Assembly: GCA_018303045.1 (NCBI GenBank) | Contig: JAGVYX010000034.1 | Span: 1-12,800, forward strand | Length of the DNA: 12,800 nt | Reading direction: 5' to 3' | Source of the DNA: Candidatus Woesearchaeota archaeon | GTDB lineage: Archaea > Nanobdellota > Nanobdellia > Woesearchaeales > GW2011-AR9 | Made by a program: the position numbers and the translations under genes | Notes under the pieces: model-generated | What the model saw: only the letters and a program-made list of their open reading frames with translations | The model's database searches: none | What the model was told of the DNA's origin: nothing | In this document: positions 7,366-12,800 of the stretch, in pieces | Layout of the letters: every line of letters starts with the position of its first letter | Numbering within the stretch: the first letter of the stretch is position 1

Positions 7366-8751
7366 ATGCCCTTAGTTTTGTATAATACCTTAAACAGAAA
7401 GAAAGAACCTTTTATTTCATTAAAAAAAAATTTAGTCGGCCTTTACACTTGCGGGCCTACGGTTTACCACTATGCTCACATTGGAAATCTGCGCGCCTTT
7501 ATCTTTGAGGATATATTAAAACGGGTTCTGTTATTTAATGGCTTTAAAGTAAACCATGTTATGAATATTACCGATGTAGGCCATTTAATTTCCGACGCTG
7601 ATGAAGGCGAGGATAAGATGACTAAAGGATTAAAAAGAGAAGGCCTGCCTTTGACTTTAGCTGGAATGAAAAAATTAGCAGATAAATATACTGCCGCTTT
7701 TGTTGCCGATTTGAAACAATTACTGATTATTCTTCCGGATAAAATGCCTAAGGCCAGCGAACACATTTCGGAAGATATTGAATTTATTGCTAAGCTGCAG
7801 AAAAAAGGATTTACCTATAAGGCCAGCGATGGAATCTATTTTGACACCTCCCGGCTGAAAGATTATGGAAAATTAATCCAGATCGAGGATGACCAGGACC
7901 ACCAGCGGATTAAAACCGGAGAAAAAAAGAATCATCGCGATTTTGCCTTATGGAAATTTAATTCCCAATTAGGCTGGGAAACTCTTTTTGGAAAAGGTTT
8001 TCCCGGCTGGCATATTGAATGTTCGGTGATGGCTTCCAAATATTTAGGGAAACAATTTGATCTTCACTGCGGAGGCCATGATTTGGCGCAGGTTCATCAT
8101 AATAATGAAATTGCCCAATCGGAAGCGGCTTTTGGCAAAAAACCCTGGGTGAAATATTGGCTGCATAATGAATTTGTAGTGCTCGATGGCGGAGAAAAGA
8201 TGTCCAAATCTAAAGAAAATATTATTATTTTAAACACGCTTAGAGATAAAAATTATGATCCTTTGGACTACCGCTATCTTTGCTTAGGAACGCATTACAG
8301 GAATCCTTTAATGTTCAGCTGGGAAGCTTTAGAAGGCGCTCGCGTTGCTCGGAAAAAATTGTTTGAATTTGTTCTAGCGGCTAAAAATTCTAAAGCTAAA
8401 GAGGACAAGTTAAAACAGCAACAGTACCTTAAACAATTCACGCAGGAAATTAATGACGATCTGAATACGCCTAAAGCCCTGGCAGTAGTTTGGGAAGTGG
8501 TTAAAGCTGAAGATTTAGCTGATAAAGACAAATATTCTTTATTATTGGAATTTGATAAAGCGCTGGGATTTAATCTGCAGCATCTGAAGAAAGAAAAAAT
8601 ACCCTCCGCTATCGTTGAATTAGCTGAACAGAGGGAATTAGCAAGAAGGAAGAAAAACTGGAAGCTGGCGGACCAATTAAGAGAAGAAATTAAGAACCAA
8701 GGCTATTTAGTTGAAGATAATTCAGACGGATTTGTGTTGAAGAAAGGTTGA
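7366..8751 (+). CDS. cysS: Cysteinyl-tRNA synthetase
   Basis: This 461-aa class I synthetase charges tRNA-Cys with cysteine in the cytoplasm. The N-terminal motif LYTCGPTVYHYAHIGN (26-41) holds the zinc ligand Cys29 and the HIGH-type signature AHIGN. GWHIECSVM carries Cys219, and VHHNNEIAQSEA supplies His244 and Glu248, completing the usual zinc site. The KMSKS signature is exact (278-282), followed by the expected KEN. Length matches the family (about 460 aa) and the C-terminal helical region is present. The start is fixed by the TATA box 25 bases upstream and by the conserved N-terminus. The final codons and stop have been duplicated in tandem just downstream. Confidence 0.97.
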   Translation: MPLVLYNTLNRKKEPFISLKKNLVGLYTCGPTVYHYAHIGNLRAFIFEDILKRVLLFNGFKVNHVMNITDVGHLISDADEGEDKMTKGLKREGLPLTLAGMKKLADKYTAAFVADLKQLLIILPDKMPKASEHISEDIEFIAKLQKKGFTYKASDGIYFDTSRLKDYGKLIQIEDDQDHQRIKTGEKKNHRDFALWKFNSQLGWETLFGKGFPGWHIECSVMASKYLGKQFDLHCGGHDLAQVHHNNEIAQSEAAFGKKPWVKYWLHNEFVVLDGGEKMSKSKENIIILNTLRDKNYDPLDYRYLCLGTHYRNPLMFSWEALEGARVARKKLFEFVLAAKNSKAKEDKLKQQQYLKQFTQEINDDLNTPKALAVVWEVVKAEDLADKDKYSLLLEFDKALGFNLQHLKKEKIPSAIVELAEQRELARRKKNWKLADQLREEIKNQGYLVEDNSDGFVLKKG

Positions 8752-8822
8752 ATTTCTAACTTAATATTTTTTTCAGACGGATTTGTGTTAAAGAAAGGTT
8801 GAATTTCTAACTTAATATTTTT
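8721..8822. repeat. 51-bp perfect-register tandem duplication at cysS end
   Basis: Bases 8721-8771 and 8772-8822 are two copies of a 51-base unit with a single difference (G8739 versus A8790). The first copy carries the last codons of cysS (SDGFVLKKG) and its stop; the second repeats them without being translated as part of cysS. High identity implies a recent event. The right end of the second copy, joined to AAAT, creates the TATA-like box of the next gene. Confidence 0.95.
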
Positions 8823-8826
8823 AAAT
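8816..8826 (+). promoter_or_regulatory. TATA-like box for the frameshifted gene
   Basis: TATTTTTAAAT is centred near 8821, about 26 bases before the ATG at 8848, predicting a leaderless mRNA. It straddles the end of the 51-bp duplication. Confidence 0.45.
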
Positions 8827-8847
8827 CACTGGTTTTCTTAAGTAAAA

Positions 8848-9509
8848 ATGATCCCAAAGATTGATTGTAACAGTTCTTTAGCTGCTGCTTTAGGCGGCAG
8901 CCTTAAGGAATTATCAAGAGCTGGAGCGACGGATATGCCATATTATGATTTTAATACTGGCGCTACAAAAGTTAAGCCACTATCTGTTGTGAAAAGATTA
9001 CCTTACGGATTTATTGCTCAAGCTAAAGAACACAGTTTAGAGATGGACATGGTTGGCAATCAGACATTTAAAGCCGCTCTTTCTAAACAGGGGGCCATAA
9101 TTTATTCTGATTTAATTATTTATCCTCAGGATTTGAAGTCGGCTGATGTTTTCAAAAGGTCTGCTGTTAAACCAGGGGGGGGCCTCAGGAGAATTATCCT
9201 GGTTCAATGGCAGTATTGTCTGTGATGTTTTATGACTATGACAATTGTCTTCGTTTGGATTATTTACAACATTGCTTTAGATTTGGCTCGCCTTCAATCT
9301 TAACCAGAGAGTTTTTCAGGCCTTACGGCGGATGCAGAAGAAGATTGTTAGAATTAGCTGTAGAGCAGGCCTTTGAGTTTAATTTTGAAACAATAGAAAA
9401 ATCAGGATCATTTCAGAATAACTCTCAAAATAACCGCGATTTAGATTTAATTATAAATAGTCGCTCGAAATTTAAAGGGCTAACGGTGGTTAGCGCATGG
9501 CGACTTTAA
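8848..9509 (+). pseudogene. Unrecognised gene split by a G8 frameshift
   Basis: Two overlapping frames look like halves of one gene. The first (8848-9225, 125 aa) runs to a run of eight G at 9175-9182; the second frame is open from 9171 to 9509. With nine G (or six) the frames join into one protein of about 220 aa, and the sequence after the join (PQENYPGSMAVLSVMFYDYD) reads more like protein than the first frame's own tail. The first half contains YYDFNTGATKVKPLSVVKRLPYG. The second includes FFRPYGG followed by a basic CRRRLLEL segment. I recognise no family. It may be a pseudogene, a phase-variable gene, a programmed frameshift, or a sequencing error in the homopolymer. The second ATG at 9207 could alternatively give a 100-aa protein. 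Confidence 0.55.
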
Positions 9510-9538
9510 GTTATTATTAACTACTGCTCTGCATAAAT

Positions 9539-9550
9539 CTTTTTAAATAG
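9539..9550 (+). promoter_or_regulatory. TATA box of the zinc-ribbon gene
   Basis: CTTTTTAAATAG is centred near 9545, predicting initiation near 9571. That leaves 12 bases before the ATG at 9583, or almost none before the GTG at 9574. Confidence 0.5.
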
Positions 9551-9582
9551 ATCTTGGTAATATAGTAATTAAAGTGGGGATA

Positions 9583-9951
9583 ATGGATCAACAATTTAAG
9601 GAAATCGTTATGGAATGCAATAACTGCCATTTGGAGTTCTATGCTTCTCAGTTGCGGGTAGATTCCCAAAGCAATTTAATGATGTGCGTCAACTGCCTGC
9701 AAATTCCAGGAAGCACGATCAATATACTCAAGGACCGGCCGTTGAAAACCAAGCCGGAACCGGCGGAAAAACCATTGCCGCGGCTGCAGGTAATTTCTAA
9801 AAAACAGCCAGTGCGTAAAGTTAATGTGCCTGCAGGACATAGTCTGTTTCATTGCGAGAAATGCCGCTATGAATTCAGCCGGAAGAGCAGCTTTTCTGGC
9901 TCCTGCCCTTATTGCAGCACCGGCAAATTAAGGCTGCTGCGAAGCAATTGA
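9583..9951 (+). CDS. Double zinc-ribbon protein, unknown function
   Basis: The 122-aa protein has two four-cysteine clusters. An N-terminal one has CNNC (Cys12, Cys15) with CVNC (Cys35, Cys38). A C-terminal one has CEKC (Cys91, Cys94) with CPYC (Cys108, Cys111). A proline- and lysine-rich linker of about 50 residues (KPEPAEKPLPRLQV region) separates them. Each cluster is a typical zinc ribbon, so binding of nucleic acid or a protein partner is likely; no catalytic motif is seen. ATG 9583 is preferred because it begins the conserved-looking part and leaves a short leader; a GTG at 9574 would add three residues. Its stop is 2 bases from that of the convergent lactonase gene, so their 3' ends must overlap in transcripts. 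Confidence 0.75.
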   Translation: MDQQFKEIVMECNNCHLEFYASQLRVDSQSNLMMCVNCLQIPGSTINILKDRPLKTKPEPAEKPLPRLQVISKKQPVRKVNVPAGHSLFHCEKCRYEFSRKSSFSGSCPYCSTGKLRLLRSN

Positions 9952-9953
9952 GC

Positions 9954-10637
9954 CTATTTCAAATCAGTAACTGCATAGCCTTCTTTAACTTCCAGCACTA
10001 ATTTAGCGGGGCAGTTAGCTGAATCAAGCTTACCGTTGTTAAAATGGCCATAAGCTTTTTCCTTTTCTTTCCCATAAAATAAAACGAAGGCTATTTCAGT
10101 TTTCTTCAATAAGGATAAAGACGCGCTCATTCTTTCTTTAGGCAGTTTAGGGGAATCGGCCATTGCAATAAAAAATGGCGATTTATCTGTAATAGAGTGG
10201 TGGTTTGGGTATAAAGCTCCGACATGCCCGTCTTCTCCTGAACTTAAAACAACCAGGCCATATTGGCCCCCAAACTTTTCTAACTCTTTTTGATAGGCAT
10301 TAATTCCTTTTTTTACATCAAAGGGATGAATATTTTCAAAGGGCAAAACACCGGTTTCAATTAATTCTTTCAGTAACTGATCATAAATCAGCTTAAAATT
10401 GCTGTCCGGATCATTCAAAGGAACCATTCGCTCATCAACCACAAACATTTGCACTTGTCTCCAGGGGATAGATTGGTGTTTTAATTCTTCATAAATACCA
10501 GAGACGCTTCTTCCTCCGACCAGCCCTAAAACAACTAAACCTTTTTTCTGCAGAAGTTTAAGAATAGAATCCCTGATAAGGTTGGCAGCTTTTTGGTCGC
10601 ATTCAGATTTTTTTGGACAAGAAATTATGGTAAGCAT
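9954..10637 (-). CDS. pgl: 6-phosphogluconolactonase-like protein
   Basis: The 227-aa protein belongs to the NagB/PGL superfamily. Visible motifs are the glycine-rich LGLVGGRSVSGIYEEL (37-52), then VDERMVPLNDPDSN (67-80), matching the PGL pattern DER-VP-x-D-x-x-SN, and SSGEDGHVGALYP (132-144), equivalent to G-G-DGHTASLFP. PGL hydrolyses 6-phosphogluconolactone in the oxidative pentose phosphate pathway. The Ser and Val in place of the usual Gly and Thr-Ala-Ser are mild departures. No glucose-6-phosphate or 6-phosphogluconate dehydrogenase is nearby, so a related sugar-phosphate isomerase or lactonase role is possible. A TATA-like box read on the minus strand (10670-10661) predicts a nearly leaderless mRNA. 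Confidence 0.85.
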   Translation of the reverse strand: MLTIISCPKKSECDQKAANLIRDSILKLLQKKGLVVLGLVGGRSVSGIYEELKHQSIPWRQVQMFVVDERMVPLNDPDSNFKLIYDQLLKELIETGVLPFENIHPFDVKKGINAYQKELEKFGGQYGLVVLSSGEDGHVGALYPNHHSITDKSPFFIAMADSPKLPKERMSASLSLLKKTEIAFVLFYGKEKEKAYGHFNNGKLDSANCPAKLVLEVKEGYAVTDLK

Positions 10638-10660
10638 GATAAATTTTAGAATTACAGGTG

Positions 10661-10670
10661 TTATTTAAGC
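10661..10670 (-). promoter_or_regulatory. TATA box of the pgl-like gene
   Basis: On the minus strand GCTTAAATAA is centred about 28 bases before the ATG at 10637, implying a leader of no more than a few bases. It lies downstream of the neighbouring gene's stop, so the two are separate units. Confidence 0.45.
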
Positions 10671-10699
10671 TTTTATTAAATTGAACTTTTGTTGAATAA

Positions 10700-11164
10700 T
10701 TATTCGTCAAAATACTGTTCGCATCCCTGCGGCAGCATCGGAGAAGCTTGTTTCATGCCAAAGAGGCTGTAAATGTTGTCTACTCTCTGCTCCAAGCCAT
10801 TATATTCACAAATACTGTCGGGAGAAGCATTAGAAATGGTCAATTGACCAATTTTGCTGCTTAGAATAAATTTAATTAAAGTTCTGTTGGGAGTATAATC
10901 AAATCCTCGAACATCAGCTTCCTTTAACTCACGGCTGGGACCCAGATGGAGCCGGTAAGATTTAGGCGTTCCTTCCTTTTTGCCTTCAACAACTATCCAG
11001 TACAGTTCATTATTGTGGTCATCCAGCTTGGGCAGAAAGCTCAGTAATTGTTTATCTCTCAGTAAATCAAAATTTTTCATCTGCCCAACGAAAAGAGCTA
11101 CTCTGTCTTGATTTAGCCTAAATACGTGCGGCCCTCCGTATGTGAAGAATATTTCTAAAGGCAT
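10700..11164 (-). CDS. Hypothetical protein, 154 aa
   Basis: I do not recognise this protein. It is soluble, with alternating charged and hydrophobic residues that suggest mixed alpha/beta structure. Notable stretches are FFTYGGPHVFRL near the N-terminus, ELYWIVVEGKKEG in the middle and TLIKFILSSKIGQLTIS later, with a C-terminus ending in QGCEQYFDE. There is no signal peptide, membrane segment or metal-binding cluster. The ATG at 11164 has a TATA-like box 26-29 bases upstream, predicting a leaderless mRNA, and no Shine-Dalgarno. It lies between the pgl-like gene and the eS1 operon in the same direction but with its own promoter, so neighbours give no firm hint of function. Confidence 0.7.
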   Translation of the reverse strand: MPLEIFFTYGGPHVFRLNQDRVALFVGQMKNFDLLRDKQLLSFLPKLDDHNNELYWIVVEGKKEGTPKSYRLHLGPSRELKEADVRGFDYTPNRTLIKFILSSKIGQLTISNASPDSICEYNGLEQRVDNIYSLFGMKQASPMLPQGCEQYFDE

Positions 11165-11189
11165 AATTTTTTACTAAAATTTAACTGAA

Positions 11190-11197
11190 TTATAAAG
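11190..11197 (-). promoter_or_regulatory. TATA box of the 154-aa gene
   Basis: On the minus strand CTTTATAA is centred near 11193, about 27 bases before the ATG at 11164, implying leaderless initiation. Confidence 0.5.
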
Positions 11198-11271
11198 GTT
11201 GTGTAATAGTTTGGGATAATAGAGAAAGTATTTGAAAGAGATACGTATTAAGAATTATAATTTTATAAAAT

Positions 11272-11871
11272 TCATTTCAACTCTACTACCATTCCTTTAA
11301 ATCCGGGATTGATTATTTTAGTCCCGTCAATTTGATCCATTAAATTAAAGGTTTCATGCAAATGCCCGGAAATAGCCAGTTTAGGCTTCATTCGTTTGAT
11401 AAAGCTGGTATAATCTTTATTGCCGACATACCCCTGCTCTAATTTATCTAATTTGGCGCCAAATGGCGGCATATGATGAATAAAAATAGTTTTTTGCTCC
11501 TTATACTTGCCGTACCACTCCCTAGCTATTTTACGAAATCGAGGATCATGCCTGGCAAATCCCCCGCCGCCGTAGCCTAACAAATAATAATGGCCTACTT
11601 TAGCCACGTTCATATGCAAATTAATCCAATTATTATATTCAGCTACAGTCCTGGCAAAACCATCTTCCGGCTCTTCATGATTTCCGTGCACGACATAAAT
11701 CTTTTTGCCTAAGGAATTAAATTCTTTCAAAACAACAGGCAACCCTCTTTTGAAGTTAGAAATATCCCCGCAGCAAACCAGGAAATCAATATCTGGCTGT
11801 TTGGCTCGCGCCATTAAGTCCTGTAGAGCTTTTTTATCTTCGTGAATATCGGTAAAGGCCAGAAATTTCAT
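11272..11871 (-). CDS. Calcineurin-like metallophosphoesterase
   Basis: The protein of about 199 aa shows the ordered metal-binding motifs of the family. These are FTDIH near the N-terminus, CGDIS (35-39), GNHEE (64-68), IHHMPP in the middle and SGHLHE towards the C-terminus. These supply the usual Asp, His and Asn ligands of a two-metal centre that hydrolyses phosphomonoesters or phosphodiesters. Size and the short insert pattern fit small YfcE/MJ0936-type enzymes; the natural substrate is unknown. Two ATG codons are adjacent (11874 and 11871). The second has GAGGT (11882-11878) with a normal 6-nt spacer and begins the conserved KFLAFTDIH, so it is preferred. It sits 23-26 bases downstream of eS1 and is probably co-transcribed. 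Confidence 0.88.
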   Translation of the reverse strand: MKFLAFTDIHEDKKALQDLMARAKQPDIDFLVCCGDISNFKRGLPVVLKEFNSLGKKIYVVHGNHEEPEDGFARTVAEYNNWINLHMNVAKVGHYYLLGYGGGGFARHDPRFRKIAREWYGKYKEQKTIFIHHMPPFGAKLDKLEQGYVGNKDYTSFIKRMKPKLAISGHLHETFNLMDQIDGTKIINPGFKGMVVELK

Positions 11872-11897
11872 CATTGCACCTCGCTAACTGCTAAACT

Positions 11898-12572
11898 CTA
11901 AATGCTGGCTGCTGGTTCTTCAATCGAAGCTTTTTCTAAATCTTTTGCCGGGGCTGTTTCTGATTCCGTTTTAGAGCCGGCAGTTTGTTCTCTTGAAACT
12001 AAAACTAACTTTCGTATCGCCATTTCTTTTAAAGGATAAACTTTAGCGAGTTGTTTTTTAGCTGTCTGCTGAGTTTTATAAGCAATGATATTGCTAAAAA
12101 TGGCGTCAAAATTGTTCTTTTTGAATTCTTCTGCAAGAATTTCTTTCAGTACCTTTCTTAACTGCGTTCTTATTGATCGCGATATCTTTTTGATGGTGAA
12201 CATTAAGGTTTTAACTACCAGCGGCTTATTATCTTTAGTCATGAACAGAAAATAATCATCCAGCCGATTGCAATTCTTTTTTACCATTCGTTTTACTGAA
12301 GCCGAAGTTAATTCATAACCAGTGTGAATAGTATCTAAAGTTGACCCTTGCCATTTAACTATTTTAAAAGAAACATAAGCATTTTGGTCTCTCATATTGC
12401 CAGTGAGGTCTTTAAGGTTAATTTTAAGGAAGCGGCCTACAGCTTCTTCCGGCGAGCCAAGAAAAGATTCGCCCAGTTCTTTCTTGCCAAAAACAGCCGA
12501 AGCTAAGACGGTATGCCAAGTTTTTCTCTTAGTTTTAATCCTGCTAACTATTTTTACTTCAGATTTAGACAT
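11898..12572 (-). CDS. rps3ae: Ribosomal protein eS1 (S3Ae)
   Basis: The 224-aa protein matches archaeal/eukaryotic small-subunit protein eS1. It has a basic N-terminus, the motif around LTGNMRDQNAYVSFKI and the segment SRSIRTQLRKVLKEILAEEF, with the conserved region for 18S/16S 3'-end contact on the platform. Length is near that of archaeal homologues, plus a low-complexity acidic tail rich in Glu, Ala and Thr (about 200-224). Its presence is the strongest evidence that the window is archaeal. The start at 12572 fits a TATA box 27-34 bases upstream (leader of about 4 nt, no Shine-Dalgarno). It is the first gene of an operon with the downstream metallophosphoesterase. Confidence 0.95.
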   Translation of the reverse strand: MSKSEVKIVSRIKTKRKTWHTVLASAVFGKKELGESFLGSPEEAVGRFLKINLKDLTGNMRDQNAYVSFKIVKWQGSTLDTIHTGYELTSASVKRMVKKNCNRLDDYFLFMTKDNKPLVVKTLMFTIKKISRSIRTQLRKVLKEILAEEFKKNNFDAIFSNIIAYKTQQTAKKQLAKVYPLKEMAIRKLVLVSREQTAGSKTESETAPAKDLEKASIEEPAASI

Positions 12573-12598
12573 CAGTGTCAGCTTAAATTGGATAGTTA

Positions 12599-12606
12599 TT
12601 TATAAA
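12599..12606 (-). promoter_or_regulatory. TATA box of the eS1 operon
   Basis: TTTATAAA, a palindrome, is centred about 30 bases from the eS1 ATG at 12572, predicting an almost leaderless transcript. The gene at the right edge reads away from it on the plus strand. Confidence 0.6.
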
Positions 12607-12643
12607 GCTTTGTATGAGGAGATTAAGTCAACTAAACGCCATC

Positions 12644-12655
12644 TTTAAATATTAA
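12644..12655 (+). promoter_or_regulatory. Possible TATA box for the right-edge gene
   Basis: TTTAAATATTAA is centred near 12649 and predicts initiation near 12675, a few bases before the GTG at 12679. It is AT-rich sequence and could be chance. Confidence 0.35.
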
Positions 12656-12678
12656 TTCTTCTTTCTCTTTTTTGAGAG

Positions 12679-12800
12679 GTGATTGATCTGATTATTTGTG
12701 GACTGTGTGGATCACATAATGTGGTGAAAAAAGGGATGAGGCACAATGCTTCTGGCTCAAAGCAAAAGTTTTTCTGCCATGATTGTCAAAAATGGTATGT
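12679..12800 (+). CDS. Partial zinc-ribbon protein, transposase-like N-terminus
   Basis: The open frame runs off the right edge, giving about 40 residues. It has CGLC (codons 7-10) and CHDC separated by a VVKKGMRHNASGSKQKFF stretch. The pattern C-x2-C-x-n-KKG-x-n-G-x-KQ-x-F-x-C-x2-C-x-x-W/F is typical of the zinc ribbon at the start of IS1-type and related transposases, and of some stand-alone regulators. No ATG is in frame upstream; GTG at 12679 is the nearest start, within the sequence AGGTGAT that could itself act as a Shine-Dalgarno for a later non-ATG start. Whether a catalytic DDE domain follows cannot be seen. If it is a transposase, this edge marks an insertion next to eS1. Confidence 0.55.
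   Translation, partial: MIDLIICGLCGSHNVVKKGMRHNASGSKQKFFCHDCQKWY

Overview
This window looks like chromosomal DNA from an AT-rich archaeon, most likely a DPANN-type lineage such as Woesearchaeota or Pacearchaeota. The clearest marker is a complete ribosomal protein eS1 (S3Ae), which is archaeal/eukaryotic. Nearly every gene also has an archaeal TATA-like box about 26 bases upstream of its start codon, so many mRNAs would be leaderless or nearly so. Shine-Dalgarno motifs (GAGGT) occur mainly where a leader or an operon exists. The lineage within DPANN is an inference.

Layout from left to right. 1-300 holds AT-rich hairpins. 308-870 encodes a small HEPN-like protein whose N-terminus is an 18-bp tandem repeat broken by a one-base deletion. 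995-2139 (minus strand) is a translation-coupled pair: a membrane protein and a stand-alone B3/4 (PheRS-beta-like) protein. 2203-2556 holds two consecutive candidate structured RNAs, each about 155 nt, each closed by a 10-bp end helix and each with its own TATA box. 2864-4225 is a GARS(PurD)-like ATP-grasp protein, convergent with a ParA/orotate phosphoribosyltransferase operon (4273-5722, minus). 5935-6906 (minus) is a short family X DNA polymerase. 6958-7317 is a dense array of hairpins lying between the divergent leaderless promoters of polX and cysS. 7366-8750 is cysteinyl-tRNA synthetase. 8848-9509 is an unrecognised gene frameshifted at a run of eight G. 9583-9951 is a double zinc-ribbon protein. 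9954-11164 (minus) holds a 6-phosphogluconolactonase-like protein and a hypothetical protein, each with its own promoter. 11272-12572 (minus) is an eS1/metallophosphoesterase operon. At the right edge begins a zinc-ribbon protein resembling transposase N-termini.

The genes are mostly housekeeping or nucleotide metabolism (PRPP-using OPRT, GARS-like ligase, PolX, CysRS, eS1). They do not form one pathway. The unusual content is between and inside genes: two hairpin arrays, the tandem candidate ncRNAs, two genes split by single-base lesions in repeats, and short tandem duplications that copy the last codons and stop codon of both polX and cysS. No CRISPR array, rRNA gene or standard tRNA gene was recognised.
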